DNA of 64,000 nt from Pseudocoprococcus catus (GTDB taxonomy: Bacteria > Bacillota > Clostridia > Lachnospirales > Lachnospiraceae), in contig NZ_JAAXCM010000061.1 in assembly GCF_019734885.1 (NCBI RefSeq), positions 1 to 64,000 of the forward strand. Reading direction: 5' to 3'. The translations under genes were made by a program, and so were the position numbers. Under the pieces are notes generated by a model. The model did not search any database, had not been told where the DNA came from, and saw only the letters and a list, made by a program, of their open reading frames with translations. Below, one piece after another: positions 8,380-17,729 of this stretch (the stretch's first letter is position 1; each line of letters begins with the position of its first letter).

Positions 8380-9039
8380 TTATAAAGCTTTGACGTTGTA
8401 TTCGCTTTCTCTGGAATCGTCAAATACCGACTTGTAGGACAGCGGATACAGAACCAGTCCCAGAACACATGCCCAGAACACATCAATAACGGAATGCTGT
8501 TTCAGGAAAACGGTTGACATGCAGATGGCAAGTGCCAGAACATAAGAGCCGAAACGTACCAGTTTCTTATGCTTAAAAGCGTTGGAATGCTGAATCACCG
8601 TATTGACAGCAATACTATTGAATACATGAATGGATGGACAGACATTCGTTGCTGTATCCACTGACCAGATCATCCCCACCAGTCTTGATAAAATATTGGT
8701 ATTGGTAATCTCCGGTCTCAGGCTCAATCCATTCGGGATCAATGTATAGATGACCAGACAGATGATCATTCCGGTAAACATATATCGGCATGCATGATAA
8801 AAATCTTCTCTTGATTTTATGTAAAAGTAAACGAATGTACCGGCAATCCATACAAACCAAAGTAAATACGGTACAATAAAATATTCACAAAACGGAATCT
8901 TGTCATCCAGCTTCGAGTGGATCGTTAACACAGGCTTCGCATACTTCTCCAACAGAGAAAACCAGGTGAAATATACGAGCATAAATACAACTACAAACTG
9001 CAATGGGTGCTTAATCGTCCATTGTCTCAATTTCCTCAT
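8380..9039 (-). CDS. PAP2-superfamily membrane phosphatase
   Basis: 219 residues from the ATG at 9039, which has GGAGGAG seven bases upstream. About six hydrophobic segments make it an integral membrane protein. The phosphatase triad appears as CPSIHVFNS (motif 2, around residue 140) and KQHSVIDVF (motif 3, around 185); motif 1 is weak in the PNGLSLRPE region. Members dephosphorylate phosphatidic acid, undecaprenyl pyrophosphate or related lipids, or act as inositol-phosphoceramide-synthase-like phosphotransferases; the substrate cannot be chosen here. It is a single-gene unit ending at the hairpin at 8321-8368. Confidence 0.85.
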   Translation of the reverse strand: MRKLRQWTIKHPLQFVVVFMLVYFTWFSLLEKYAKPVLTIHSKLDDKIPFCEYFIVPYLLWFVWIAGTFVYFYIKSREDFYHACRYMFTGMIICLVIYTLIPNGLSLRPEITNTNILSRLVGMIWSVDTATNVCPSIHVFNSIAVNTVIQHSNAFKHKKLVRFGSYVLALAICMSTVFLKQHSVIDVFWACVLGLVLYPLSYKSVFDDSRESEYNVKAL

Positions 9040-9187
9040 AAAAACTCCTCCACAACACATGATTTCATTATGGTTTCAATTTAAAACATTCTCTTCCTTG
9101 ATACAAACAGAAGTATACACCCATTTTTTAAAGATTGTCTATCTAAATTCTGAAAAATTTCTTAAACATTCTCGTAATAAGTTTTGT

Positions 9188-9230
9188 AAAAAAAAACAAA
9201 CAGCTGTACAATCTGCACAGCTGCCTGTTT
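9188..9230 (-). terminator. Intrinsic terminator after the SPFH gene
   Basis: Long stem AAACAGGCAGCTGTGCA / GTACAGCTGTTTGTTT (minus strand) followed by TTTTTTTTA, 36 bases beyond the stop codon of the stomatin-like gene. Confidence 0.85.
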
Positions 9231-9265
9231 CATCTCTAGTATGAATTTGCAAGTTTTGCAAAGTG

Positions 9266-10192
9266 CTATTTCGTATCAGCTTCTTTGACAACTTCCGCGA
9301 TTGATGTTGCTAACCCTGCAATCCCCTGGATATCTGATGGAATGATGATCTTCGTGGACTTGCCGTCAGCAGCCTTCGCAAAGGCTTCCAGGCTCTTCAG
9401 CTGAAGTACCGCTGAGTCCGCACCGGCTTCCCGGATAAACTTGATACCATCGGCATTGGCCTGCTGGATCTTCAGGATTGCCTGTGCTTCACCTTCTGCC
9501 TCACGGATCTTGGCTTCCTTCACAGCTTCCGCATGAAGGATAGCAGACTGCTTGTCAGCTTCAGCCTGAAGGATCACAGATTCCTTGTGGCCTTCTGCCT
9601 TCAGGATAGCAGAACGTTTCTCACCTTCTGCGATCAGAATGGATTCTCGTCGTTCACGTTCGGCCTTCATCTGTTTCTCCATGGCATCCTGGATCGCTGA
9701 CGGAGGAATGATATTCTTCAGCTCGACACGGTTAACCTTGATGCCCCATGGGTCTGTCGCCTCATCCAGTGTAGAACGCATCTTGGCATTGATGATCTCA
9801 CGGGATGTCAGTGTCTCATCCAGTTCCAGATCACCGATGATATTACGAAGTGTTGTTGCTGTCAGATTCTCGATGGCCATGATCGGATTCTGAACACCGT
9901 AGCAATACAGCTTCGGATCTGTAATCTGATAAAATACAACGGTATCAATACGCATGGTAACATTATCCTTGGTGATCACCGGCTGCGGTGCAAAGTCTAC
10001 AACCTGTTCCTTCAGGATAACTTTCTTGGCAACCTTGTCAATGATCGGCATCTTGATATGAAAGCCGACAGACCAGGTTCCCTGATAGGCACCTAATCGT
10101 TCAATAACATAAGCATGTGCCTGCGGAACGATTTTCAGGCAGGATGCCAGAATCAACAGCAGGATAATAATTAATACAATTCCCAAAATCAT
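9266..10192 (-). CDS. SPFH/Band 7 (stomatin-like, QmcA-type) membrane scaffold protein
   Basis: 308 residues from the ATG at 10192 (GGAG six bases upstream, one base after the nfeD stop). A single N-terminal membrane anchor (residues 1-18) is followed by the SPFH domain (IVPQAHAYVIERLGAYQGTW at about 21) and a long charged coiled coil with repeated AEG/AEA heptads (about 180-255), ending in a hydrophobic tail. Such proteins oligomerise into membrane microdomain scaffolds and are thought to assist membrane protease or envelope-stress functions. The pairing with an NfeD protein is the classical arrangement for this family. Confidence 0.9.
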   Translation of the reverse strand: MILGIVLIIILLLILASCLKIVPQAHAYVIERLGAYQGTWSVGFHIKMPIIDKVAKKVILKEQVVDFAPQPVITKDNVTMRIDTVVFYQITDPKLYCYGVQNPIMAIENLTATTLRNIIGDLELDETLTSREIINAKMRSTLDEATDPWGIKVNRVELKNIIPPSAIQDAMEKQMKAERERRESILIAEGEKRSAILKAEGHKESVILQAEADKQSAILHAEAVKEAKIREAEGEAQAILKIQQANADGIKFIREAGADSAVLQLKSLEAFAKAADGKSTKIIIPSDIQGIAGLATSIAEVVKEADTK

Positions 10193-10193
10193 A

Positions 10194-10640
10194 TTAGTCT
10201 CCTTTCTTTTGTCCTTCGACAATTAACTTAACACCTTCAATGCCGACAATTGTCACTGCATCGCCGATCTTGAAAACAACTGTATCATCGGAACTTCTCG
10301 CTGTCCATTCCAGACCATTGATCACGACCTGTCCCTGACTCTTCAGATTGTTGATGTCAACAATCACACGGGCCGTCTTGCCCACCAGTGCCTCTGTATT
10401 GGTCTTGATCGTCTTCGTGTTCAGATACTTCACAGCCAAAGGTCTTGTAAAGAACAGCAGCACAACAGATACTACTACAAATACACCGATCTGAATGCCC
10501 TGATTCATTCCAAGCAATGCCGCAAAAAATGCAAACAGAGCGCCTGCGGCAAACCAGATCGTTGTCAACCCCAGTGTTACAATCTCTATGATCAGCAGGA
10601 CTGCCGTCAAAGCCAGCCAGATAATCTCCATTTGTTCCAC
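10194..10640 (-). CDS. NfeD family membrane protein
   Basis: 148 residues from a GTG start (10640) preceded by AAGGAGGG. Two or three N-terminal membrane segments (about 7-70, including IIWLALTAVLLIIEIVTLG) are followed by a short OB-fold domain (about 80-145, VGKTARVIVDINNLKSQGQV and DAVTIVGIEGVKLIVE). This is the short NfeD1b-type form without a ClpP-like protease domain. NfeD partners bind SPFH proteins, in agreement with the adjacent QmcA-like gene, whose start follows the nfeD stop by one base. Confidence 0.9.
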   Translation of the reverse strand: MEQMEIIWLALTAVLLIIEIVTLGLTTIWFAAGALFAFFAALLGMNQGIQIGVFVVVSVVLLFFTRPLAVKYLNTKTIKTNTEALVGKTARVIVDINNLKSQGQVVINGLEWTARSSDDTVVFKIGDAVTIVGIEGVKLIVEGQKKGD

Positions 10641-10730
10641 GCAAATTCCCTCCTTGCCTTGCCATCCTCAAGATTTCCTCGTATCAGATGTCTGTAGTTG
10701 TCTTCATCATATCATTTTTTACAGTCTCTG

Positions 10731-10759
10731 TCTATAACATTCCCTGTAATACATGACAA
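10731..10759 (-). promoter_or_regulatory. Promoter for the nfeD-SPFH operon
   Basis: TTGTCA (10754-10759) and TATAGA (10731-10736) on the minus strand with a 17-base spacer, about 90 bases upstream of the nfeD start. Confidence 0.5.
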
Positions 10760-10826
10760 CTTATTCCCTTATTTTAAATATCTCTGAATTTTCCGAAAAT
10801 TATATTACCAAATCATAACGATTTAC

Positions 10827-11609
10827 TTAATACTCTTTGCGTCTTTGACGATTTGCCTCGTACATCAGAACTGCAGCTGCAACTGAGGCATTCAATGATT
10901 CCAGCTGTCCTCCCATAGGAATGCGAATATAATCCGTGGCAGAATCCGCTGCTTCCTTTGTCAGTCCATTCCCCTCATTGCCGATCAAAAATCCTGATGG
11001 CTGTCTGTAATCTTCTCCGTCATAATTGTTCCTGCCTTTCAGGTGTGCGGCATACAAACGAATCCCCTGAGCTTTTGCCTGGCCGATCGCTTCACAAAAA
11101 TCATCCGCATACACAAATGGCATTCGGTACAAGGATCCCATGGTCGCTCGGATCGTCTTCGGATTATAAATATCCACTGTGTCTCTGCTCATTATAATCC
11201 CCGTCACTCCGGCACCTTCCGCTGTCCGCATCATCGTTCCGAGATTACCCGGATCCTGAATATTCTCAAGAAAAAGCAATAGTGCATCCGGCTGCTTCAG
11301 AATATCCTCCAGACAATTCTCCTGCTGACGGACCACCGCCATAATTCCCTGGGGCGTCTGTGTATCGGAAATCTGTCTGAACACCTGATCATCCACGATC
11401 AGTGCCTTCGAAAGCTCCAGTCCCCGCAGTTCGGGCGGATTTTTATAAAAGCTCTCGGACACATAAATCTTCACCAGTCTGTCCGCAGGGGTTTCTGCCA
11501 CCATGCGGATGCCTTCCGCCACAAAACACTTTTCCCTTTTTCGCTGTTTGCTCTTGTTCAGCAGTTCTTTGACGTATTTCATCTGCTGATTGGAAACACT
11601 TGTAATCAT
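10827..11609 (-). CDS. TrmH/SpoU-family RNA 2'-O-ribose methyltransferase
   Basis: 260 residues from the ATG at 11609 (AAGGAG seven bases upstream). The N-terminal substrate-binding domain (KSKQRKREKCFVAEGIRMV) precedes a trefoil-knot SPOUT domain with all three motifs: LENIQDPGNLGTMMRTAEGA, GFLIGNEGNGLTKEA and IRIPMGGQLESLNASVAAAV. It binds SAM and methylates a ribose in rRNA or tRNA; the exact target (for example 23S rRNA) is not determinable. It lies downstream of pfkA and dnaE. Confidence 0.88.
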   Translation of the reverse strand: MITSVSNQQMKYVKELLNKSKQRKREKCFVAEGIRMVAETPADRLVKIYVSESFYKNPPELRGLELSKALIVDDQVFRQISDTQTPQGIMAVVRQQENCLEDILKQPDALLLFLENIQDPGNLGTMMRTAEGAGVTGIIMSRDTVDIYNPKTIRATMGSLYRMPFVYADDFCEAIGQAKAQGIRLYAAHLKGRNNYDGEDYRQPSGFLIGNEGNGLTKEAADSATDYIRIPMGGQLESLNASVAAAVLMYEANRQRRKEY

Positions 11610-11744
11610 GATCTTCTCCTTATACAAAAGGGACTGCCGCTTTCTCCCGATGGTCCGAAACCACTGCGGAATCATCTCACGACAGCCCCTGAATATCTCT
11701 TCTTCAGATTCAGTTGTAATCTGTTCTTTAATTGTTCAATCGCT

Positions 11745-12719
11745 CTAGCGCGCCAGAATCTTCGCAACGCTGTACTGGAACGGGTCGATTTCCTTCTGCA
11801 TTGCTAAAGCTTCTTCAATGTCATAATCAACATACTTGCCATCCTTATAAGCAACAACGCGATTACTCTTGCCGCCCATCAAAGCATCGACAGCATATGC
11901 TCCCATGACAGAAGCCATCACTCTGTCCTTCGCTGTCGGACTGCCGCCTCGCTGCAGATGTCCCAGGATGGTTGCACGTGTCTCAATGCCTGTAGCCGCT
12001 TCAATCCGCTTCGCCATACTGGTTGAATGTCCGACACCTTCCGCATTGATAATAATATGATGTTTCTTACCCCTTCTTCTGTTGGCAATAATATGATCAA
12101 TCAATGCTTCCTCATCATAATTATATAACTCAGGAAGCAGGATATCTTCCGCACCATTGGCAATACCGCACCAGAGGGCAATATAACCGGCATTCCTGCC
12201 CATTACCTCAATGATACTGCATCGCTCATGGGAAGTCGATGTATCCCGAACCTTATCAATGGCTTCCATAGCAGTATTCACTGCTGTATCAAAGCCAATG
12301 GTGTAATCTGTACATGCGATATCAAGATCAATGGTTCCCGGTACACCGATGGTATTGATACCATTGGCAGCCAGCTGTCTGGCTCCCTGGAATGAACCGT
12401 CTCCGCCGATGACAACAACGCTGTCTATACCGTGCTTCCGACAGATATCTGCGCCTTTCTTCTGCCCTTCCGGTGTACGGAATTCCTCACATCTGGCTGT
12501 ATACAAAAATGTACCGCCGCGATTGATAATATCTGATACACTGCCTGCATACAGGTCAATGATCTCTTCCTCTAGAAGTCCTGAATATCCCTTCTGGATC
12601 CCCTTCACCTGACAGCCGTAAGCAATCGCCGTTCTGACGACCGCACGAACTGCAGCATTCATTCCCGGTGCATCTCCACCGCTTGTCAGTACACCTATTG
12701 TTTTTACGCCATCATTCAT
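11745..12719 (-). CDS. pfkA: ATP-dependent 6-phosphofructokinase
   Basis: 324 residues from the ATG at 12719 (GGAGG eight bases upstream; the GTG at 12734 would overlap that site). Converts fructose 6-phosphate to fructose 1,6-bisphosphate, the committed step of glycolysis. Visible motifs are TSGGDAPGMNAAVR (ATP), GGDGSFQGA with Gly after GGD as in ATP-dependent enzymes rather than PPi-dependent ones, TIDLDIACTDYTIGFDTA with the catalytic Asp, and EVMGRNAGYIAL. It follows dnaE by about 110 bases. Confidence 0.97.
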   Translation of the reverse strand: MNDGVKTIGVLTSGGDAPGMNAAVRAVVRTAIAYGCQVKGIQKGYSGLLEEEIIDLYAGSVSDIINRGGTFLYTARCEEFRTPEGQKKGADICRKHGIDSVVVIGGDGSFQGARQLAANGINTIGVPGTIDLDIACTDYTIGFDTAVNTAMEAIDKVRDTSTSHERCSIIEVMGRNAGYIALWCGIANGAEDILLPELYNYDEEALIDHIIANRRRGKKHHIIINAEGVGHSTSMAKRIEAATGIETRATILGHLQRGGSPTAKDRVMASVMGAYAVDALMGGKSNRVVAYKDGKYVDYDIEEALAMQKEIDPFQYSVAKILAR

Positions 12720-12830
12720 GCTCGATTCCTCCACTTACGCTGTCTTTATCTTTCATTCGGGCATCTCTCTTCAGTTCTGTCCATCTGCTGTCTGCCCACA
12801 TAAACCCATTGAAAATATTTTAATACAGTT

Positions 12831-15800
12831 TTAAAAGCTTTTCAAGACAGTTTCCCTAACTTTTACGTTTTCTTTTCCCATCTGGCTTCCAAGCTGCTCC
12901 AAAATCATTTCATCTGCCTTGACATTCCATGAAACCGGCAGCTTCTTGATGGCTTTTTCTTCTTTGCAGAAGATGATTACCCGATCATTGCCCGAATGTC
13001 CTGCCAGTGTCCTGTAAAGCTGCTCCTGCTTTTCTATAAAACTGTTTTTATTCGGATACTGCAGCCAGACCTCCTTCGGAATATTATCAAAAGGCATGAT
13101 CTTTTCGGCGATCAGCTTTGCCTGCTGATCTTCTGATGCGGACACACGCCCCCGGATATAGAGCTTTGCCTCCTCCGCCAGTTCTGATTGGTGCCGTTCA
13201 TAATCGTTCGGAAATACAATGACTTCCACGGTACCCATGAGATCTTCCAGCTGAAGGAAAGCCATCATTTTGTTGTTTTTGGTGGACTTTACAGTTTTTG
13301 ATGTCACCATGCCGCCCACAACTACAACGGACTGATCCACCACCTTCGGCATGCCGGTCTCCTCATCCACATAGAAATCTGATGTGACGGCTGTAACATT
13401 TTTGCGCCAACTCTCTGCCACATCATCTAAAGGATGACCGCTGATATATACGCCCAGAACTTCTTTTTCAAAGGACAAAAGCGTTCCTTTATCGTACTCA
13501 CCCACATCCGGATAATGGATTTCAAAAGCCTGCTTTTCTTCCTCATCCATAAAATCAAATAATGTCATCTGACCGCTGAAATTCTTCTTGCGGTCCTGTG
13601 CCACCTGATCCATGATCTGTGCATAGACCATCATCTGCTGCCGTCTGGTGGCTCCGAAGCTATCAAAGGCCCCGGCCTTGATAAAGTTTTCAATAGTCCG
13701 CTTATTCACCTCTTTACCGCTCATACGCTCGATAAAATTCTTCAGACTTGTAAAAGGTCCCGCCAGTAAACGTTCCTGTTCGATTGCAGCCACAACCGGT
13801 CTTCCGATACTCTTGACCGCAGACAGACCATAAAGAATCTTTCCGTTGTCAACAGAAAAAGCACTGACGCCATGATTGATATCCGGCGGCAGGATCCGGA
13901 TTCCCATCTGACGGCAGGTCATAATGTATTCTGCCACTTTCACGGAATTGTCAATAACCGAAGTCATCAGGGCTGCCATAAATTCTACCGGATAATAATA
14001 TTTCAGCCAGGCTGTCTGATAGGACACGATGGTGTAGGCTGCCGCATGGGATTTATTGAAGGCATACTTGGCAAAATCCGTCATTTCATCAAAGATTCTG
14101 TTGGCTGTTGCTTCATCAATGCCATTGGCGATACAGCCCGGTACACCAAGTTCCTCATTGCCGTAGACAAAATACTGGCGCTCCTTGGCCATAACATCGG
14201 CTTTTTTCTTGGACATGGCTCGGCGCACCAGGTCACTTCGGCCAAGATCATAGCCGGCCAGCTTCATAACAATCTGCATAACCTGTTCCTGATACACAAT
14301 ACAGCCATAGGTTGGCTCAAGAATCTCTTCCAGCTGCGGGCATTCATAGCTGATGGATGCGATATCATTTTTGCCCTTGATGTAGCGGGGAATGAAATCC
14401 ATCGGACCCGGACGATAAAGGGAAATGCCGGCAATGATGTCTTCCAGATTATGCGGTTTTAACTCCTTCATGAAGCTCTTCATTCCTGAACTTTCAAGCT
14501 GGAAGATGCCATCTGTTTTTCCTGTTCCGATCATATCAAAAACCGCTTTATCATCGTAATCGATTTCTTTCATGCTGACCTGCTGTCCACCGCCTGCATT
14601 AATGAGTCTCACGGCATTCTGGATCACCGTCAATGTACGGAGTCCAAGGAAATCCATCTTCAGAAGACCTAACTCTTCCAGGGTTGTCATGGTATACTGT
14701 GTCGTAATAACATCATCTGCCCCCCGGGACAGCGGTACAAATTCGTCCACCGCCTTCGGACTGATCACAACACCGGCTGCATGCATAGATGTATGTCTCG
14801 GAAGTCCCTCCAGTCTTCTGGCCATATCGATGAGATTATGAATGCTGTCATCACCCTCATAGAGTTTTCTGAGCTCAGGATTCATCTTCAATGCCTTATC
14901 AATAGTAATGCCCAGTTCATTCGGAATCATCTTTGCCACGCTGTCACATACAGCATAAGGCAAATCCAGCACACGTCCCACATCGCGGATAACACCTCTT
15001 GCTGCCATGGTACCGAAAGTAACAATCTGTACGACACGCTCCTTGCCGTATTTGCGGACGACATAATCAATGACTTCCTGACGTCTCTCGAAGCAGAAGT
15101 CCACGTCAATATCCGGCATGGTGACGCGGTTCGGGTTCAGAAAGCGCTCAAAGAGCAGATTATAACGAATCGGATCCAATGTGGTAATATCCAGGCAGTA
15201 AGACACGATACTTCCTGCTGCGGAGCCTCGCCCCGGTCCCACCATAATGTCATGCTTCTTGGCGTAATGAATGAAATCCCAGACAATCAGGAAATAATCC
15301 ACAAATCCCATGGTCTTAATGGTATTCAACTCATAGCTGACACGCTCTTTAAGCTTCTCATCTGCCTCTGGATATCTTTCATAAAAACCGTCCCAGACAA
15401 GCTTCTGAAGATACCCCCACGAATCGTACCCTTCCGGTACCGGAAATTCCGGCAGTTTATAATGGCCAAACTCGATATTCACATTGCATCGCATGGCAAT
15501 TTTGTGCGTGTTTTCAATAGCTTCTCTGGCATAAGGGAAAAGTGCTGCCATCTCTTCCGGGGATTTGACATAATATTGACCGCCTTCATAGCGCATACGG
15601 TCTGTGTCCGATACTTTCTTGCCTGTCTGGATACACAAAAGGACATCATGGGCCTGGGCATCCTCTGCTAATGTATAATGAATATCATTAGTAGCCACCA
15701 ACTCAAGTCCCGTATCTTTCGCCAAACGCAGAAGCCCCTGATTCACGGTTTTTTGCTCCGGAATACCGTGATCCTGCAGCTCCAGATAAAAATGATCTTT

Positions 15801-16301
15801 TCCGAAAATACCGGACATTTCTTCTGCTGCATCCAGCGCGGTCTGATACAATCCCTTTCTTAAAGCATCAGGGATCTCACCGGCCAGGCAGGCGCTAAGG
15901 GCAATAATGCCTTCGTTGTATTGTTTCAAAAGTTCCTTGTCGATACGCGGTTTATAATAAAATCCCTCTGTAAAACCCCTGGACACAATTTTCATCAGGT
16001 TGTGATATCCGGTATCATTTTCCGCCAGCAATACAAGATGATGATACCGGTTGCTGCTCATATTCCCACTCTTTTCAAAGCGTGATCCCGGTGCCACATA
16101 CACTTCACAGCCAATAACCGGATGAATGCCCTGTTTTTTTGCTTCTTTATAAAAATCAATGACGCCGAACATGACACCATGATCCGTGATCGCTACACTA
16201 TCCATGCCGAGCTCTTTGACTCTTGCAACCAGCTCTTTAATTTTATTCGAGCCATCCAGCAAGCTATACTCTGTATGGACATGCAAATGTGTAAAATCCA
16301 T
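12831..16301 (-). CDS. dnaE: DNA polymerase III alpha subunit DnaE
   Basis: 1,156 residues from the ATG at 16301, next to GGAGCTGGAGG; the open frame extends upstream to 16433 but only across the crh terminator. Replicative polymerase subunit. An N-terminal PHP domain starts immediately (THLHVHTEYSLLDG), followed by the C-family polymerase core with PGRGSAAGS and the catalytic MPDIDVDFCFERR, then a helix-hairpin-helix region and the OB-fold domain (VVVVGGMVTSKTVKSTKNN). The layout and the lack of an inserted exonuclease identify DnaE, not PolC. pfkA lies downstream. Confidence 0.97.
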   Translation of the reverse strand: MDFTHLHVHTEYSLLDGSNKIKELVARVKELGMDSVAITDHGVMFGVIDFYKEAKKQGIHPVIGCEVYVAPGSRFEKSGNMSSNRYHHLVLLAENDTGYHNLMKIVSRGFTEGFYYKPRIDKELLKQYNEGIIALSACLAGEIPDALRKGLYQTALDAAEEMSGIFGKDHFYLELQDHGIPEQKTVNQGLLRLAKDTGLELVATNDIHYTLAEDAQAHDVLLCIQTGKKVSDTDRMRYEGGQYYVKSPEEMAALFPYAREAIENTHKIAMRCNVNIEFGHYKLPEFPVPEGYDSWGYLQKLVWDGFYERYPEADEKLKERVSYELNTIKTMGFVDYFLIVWDFIHYAKKHDIMVGPGRGSAAGSIVSYCLDITTLDPIRYNLLFERFLNPNRVTMPDIDVDFCFERRQEVIDYVVRKYGKERVVQIVTFGTMAARGVIRDVGRVLDLPYAVCDSVAKMIPNELGITIDKALKMNPELRKLYEGDDSIHNLIDMARRLEGLPRHTSMHAAGVVISPKAVDEFVPLSRGADDVITTQYTMTTLEELGLLKMDFLGLRTLTVIQNAVRLINAGGGQQVSMKEIDYDDKAVFDMIGTGKTDGIFQLESSGMKSFMKELKPHNLEDIIAGISLYRPGPMDFIPRYIKGKNDIASISYECPQLEEILEPTYGCIVYQEQVMQIVMKLAGYDLGRSDLVRRAMSKKKADVMAKERQYFVYGNEELGVPGCIANGIDEATANRIFDEMTDFAKYAFNKSHAAAYTIVSYQTAWLKYYYPVEFMAALMTSVIDNSVKVAEYIMTCRQMGIRILPPDINHGVSAFSVDNGKILYGLSAVKSIGRPVVAAIEQERLLAGPFTSLKNFIERMSGKEVNKRTIENFIKAGAFDSFGATRRQQMMVYAQIMDQVAQDRKKNFSGQMTLFDFMDEEEKQAFEIHYPDVGEYDKGTLLSFEKEVLGVYISGHPLDDVAESWRKNVTAVTSDFYVDEETGMPKVVDQSVVVVGGMVTSKTVKSTKNNKMMAFLQLEDLMGTVEVIVFPNDYERHQSELAEEAKLYIRGRVSASEDQQAKLIAEKIMPFDNIPKEVWLQYPNKNSFIEKQEQLYRTLAGHSGNDRVIIFCKEEKAIKKLPVSWNVKADEMILEQLGSQMGKENVKVRETVLKSF

Positions 16302-16386
16302 CCTCCAGCTCCTTTCCTTTCGATTCAGGTCGAATGTATGCTGCTCACCACTTTTACAAAAAGCAGGCATCTTCTCCGACCGCGAT

Positions 16387-16456
16387 AAAAAAGGCCGCTG
16401 TAAAACGGGTACCCGCACAATCCTTCCATGCATAAGAACCGGTTTTACAACAGCCT
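16387..16456 (-). terminator. Intrinsic terminator after crh
   Basis: Long stem, minus strand AGGCTGTTGTAAAACCGG against CCCGTTTTACAGCGGCCT, followed by TTTTTT. It ends the uvrC-to-crh gene run before dnaE. Confidence 0.85.
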
Positions 16457-16480
16457 CTCTTCTCTATCCTGATAGATATT

Positions 16481-16738
16481 CTATTTCGATGTTGTCAGAT
16501 ATTCTTCAATCTTGTCCATTGCTTCTTCTTCATCCACACCTTTGGTGATGATCGTCACTTCTTCACCCGGTACAATAGAAAGTGTCATCATACCCATAAT
16601 ACTCTTCGCATTGACTTTTTTATCTTCAACTTCTACGTAAATATTGCTTTCAAACTGGCTTGCTACCTGTACAAGTAAAGCCACCGGACGTGCTTCCATA
16701 TCTGTAGGAATATTGATTGTAATGTTCTTTGAAATCAT
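16481..16738 (-). CDS. crh: HPr-like regulatory protein lacking the phosphorylatable histidine (Crh type)
   Basis: 85 residues, the HPr fold length. In HPr, His15 accepts phosphate from enzyme I in the motif GLHARPA; here the matching residues are DMEARPV, with Glu at position 15. Ser46, the HPr kinase target, is kept within KSIMGMM. The protein can therefore not act in sugar phosphotransfer but could serve as a Ser46-phosphorylated CcpA co-regulator, as Crh does in Bacillus (which has Gln15). Synteny supports this: rapZ-whiA-crh is also the order in Bacillus (yvcJ-yvcK-whiA-crh), and hprK is in the same run of genes. The replacement by Glu could even mimic a phosphate; that is inference. Confidence 0.8.
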   Translation of the reverse strand: MISKNITINIPTDMEARPVALLVQVASQFESNIYVEVEDKKVNAKSIMGMMTLSIVPGEEVTIITKGVDEEEAMDKIEEYLTTSK

Positions 16739-16768
16739 AAAAATATACCTCGCCTTTCGATAATACCC

Positions 16769-17725
16769 CTATTGTTGATGTCGTTCCCGCAATTCATCAG
16801 CAAAAAGACTAATTTTCTTCAGTCTGTGATTCACACCCGACTTGCCAACCGGCGTATCCAAAAGCTGACCAAGCTCGGCCAGCGTCGCCTCAGGATAGCG
16901 GACCCTCAATTCTGCCATCTCCTGGAGAGATTCCGGTAATTCGTCAAAAGCTGACGACATCTGAATGAATCTGATATCTTCAATCTGTTTCACTGCCGCA
17001 GAAACAGTTTTGTTAATATTCGCTGTTTCGCAGTTCACTTTACGGTTCACATTGTTGCGCATATCTTTGACAATGCGGACATTCTCCATATCCATCAGTG
17101 CATTATACGCACCCATGATGTTCAGCAGATCCACAACCTGCGAACTATCCTTGACATAGACAACAAAATACTTTCTTCGTTTGATGACTCTTGCATTGAT
17201 ATTGAATGTCTCCATGATCATCTGCAGCTGCTTCGCCTTAGCTTCACTGAGACAGACAATTTCAAAATGATAGGTCTTCACCGGATCACTCACTGACCCG
17301 GATGCCAGAAACGCACCTCGGATAAAAGCCCGTTTGCAGCATTCCCTTTGAATGATCAAACTGTCCGATATGGAAAAATCTTCCTCAATCACACCGAATG
17401 GTTTCATCAGTCTGCATGTCATAAGGATCTTTCTCGCCGTTTCGTCGTCATTGACCGACAAAATATAAGATCTGCTCTTATTCAGACTGGAACTATGCCG
17501 TATTGAGATATCCGTATTTATATTATATGTTTTTTTCAATAATGTAAAGTACTTTCTTGCAACGGTTACATTTTCTGTATGAATTTCTATGCGGACACGA
17601 TCTTTTTCATCAAAAATCACCTTGCCGCACATACTGATAATTGCCGCTGTCTCCGCGATACAGCAGTGACGCGGATTATTACAGTCTTTCGAAAGTTCTT
17701 CTTTGACTTTGCTGGAAAATGACAT
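16769..17725 (-). CDS. whiA: WhiA, DNA-binding regulator
   Basis: 318 residues from the ATG at 17725 (GAGG seven bases upstream, five bases after the rapZ stop). WhiA combines a LAGLIDADG homing-endonuclease-like fold (starting SFSSKVKEELSK, with ECCKRAFIRGAFLASGSVSDP near 120) and a C-terminal helix-turn-helix (VRYPEATLAELGQLLDTPVGKSGVNHRLKKI) that binds DNA. In Firmicutes it influences cell division and nucleoid segregation. It sits in the conserved rapZ-whiA-crh group. Confidence 0.95.
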   Translation of the reverse strand: MSFSSKVKEELSKDCNNPRHCCIAETAAIISMCGKVIFDEKDRVRIEIHTENVTVARKYFTLLKKTYNINTDISIRHSSSLNKSRSYILSVNDDETARKILMTCRLMKPFGVIEEDFSISDSLIIQRECCKRAFIRGAFLASGSVSDPVKTYHFEIVCLSEAKAKQLQMIMETFNINARVIKRRKYFVVYVKDSSQVVDLLNIMGAYNALMDMENVRIVKDMRNNVNRKVNCETANINKTVSAAVKQIEDIRFIQMSSAFDELPESLQEMAELRVRYPEATLAELGQLLDTPVGKSGVNHRLKKISLFADELRERHQQ

Positions 17726-17729
17726 CACA

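Noticed and set aside
16302..16433. 44-codon N-terminal extension of DnaE
   Set aside because: It translates the terminator of crh; the PHP domain starts directly at the ATG at 16301.
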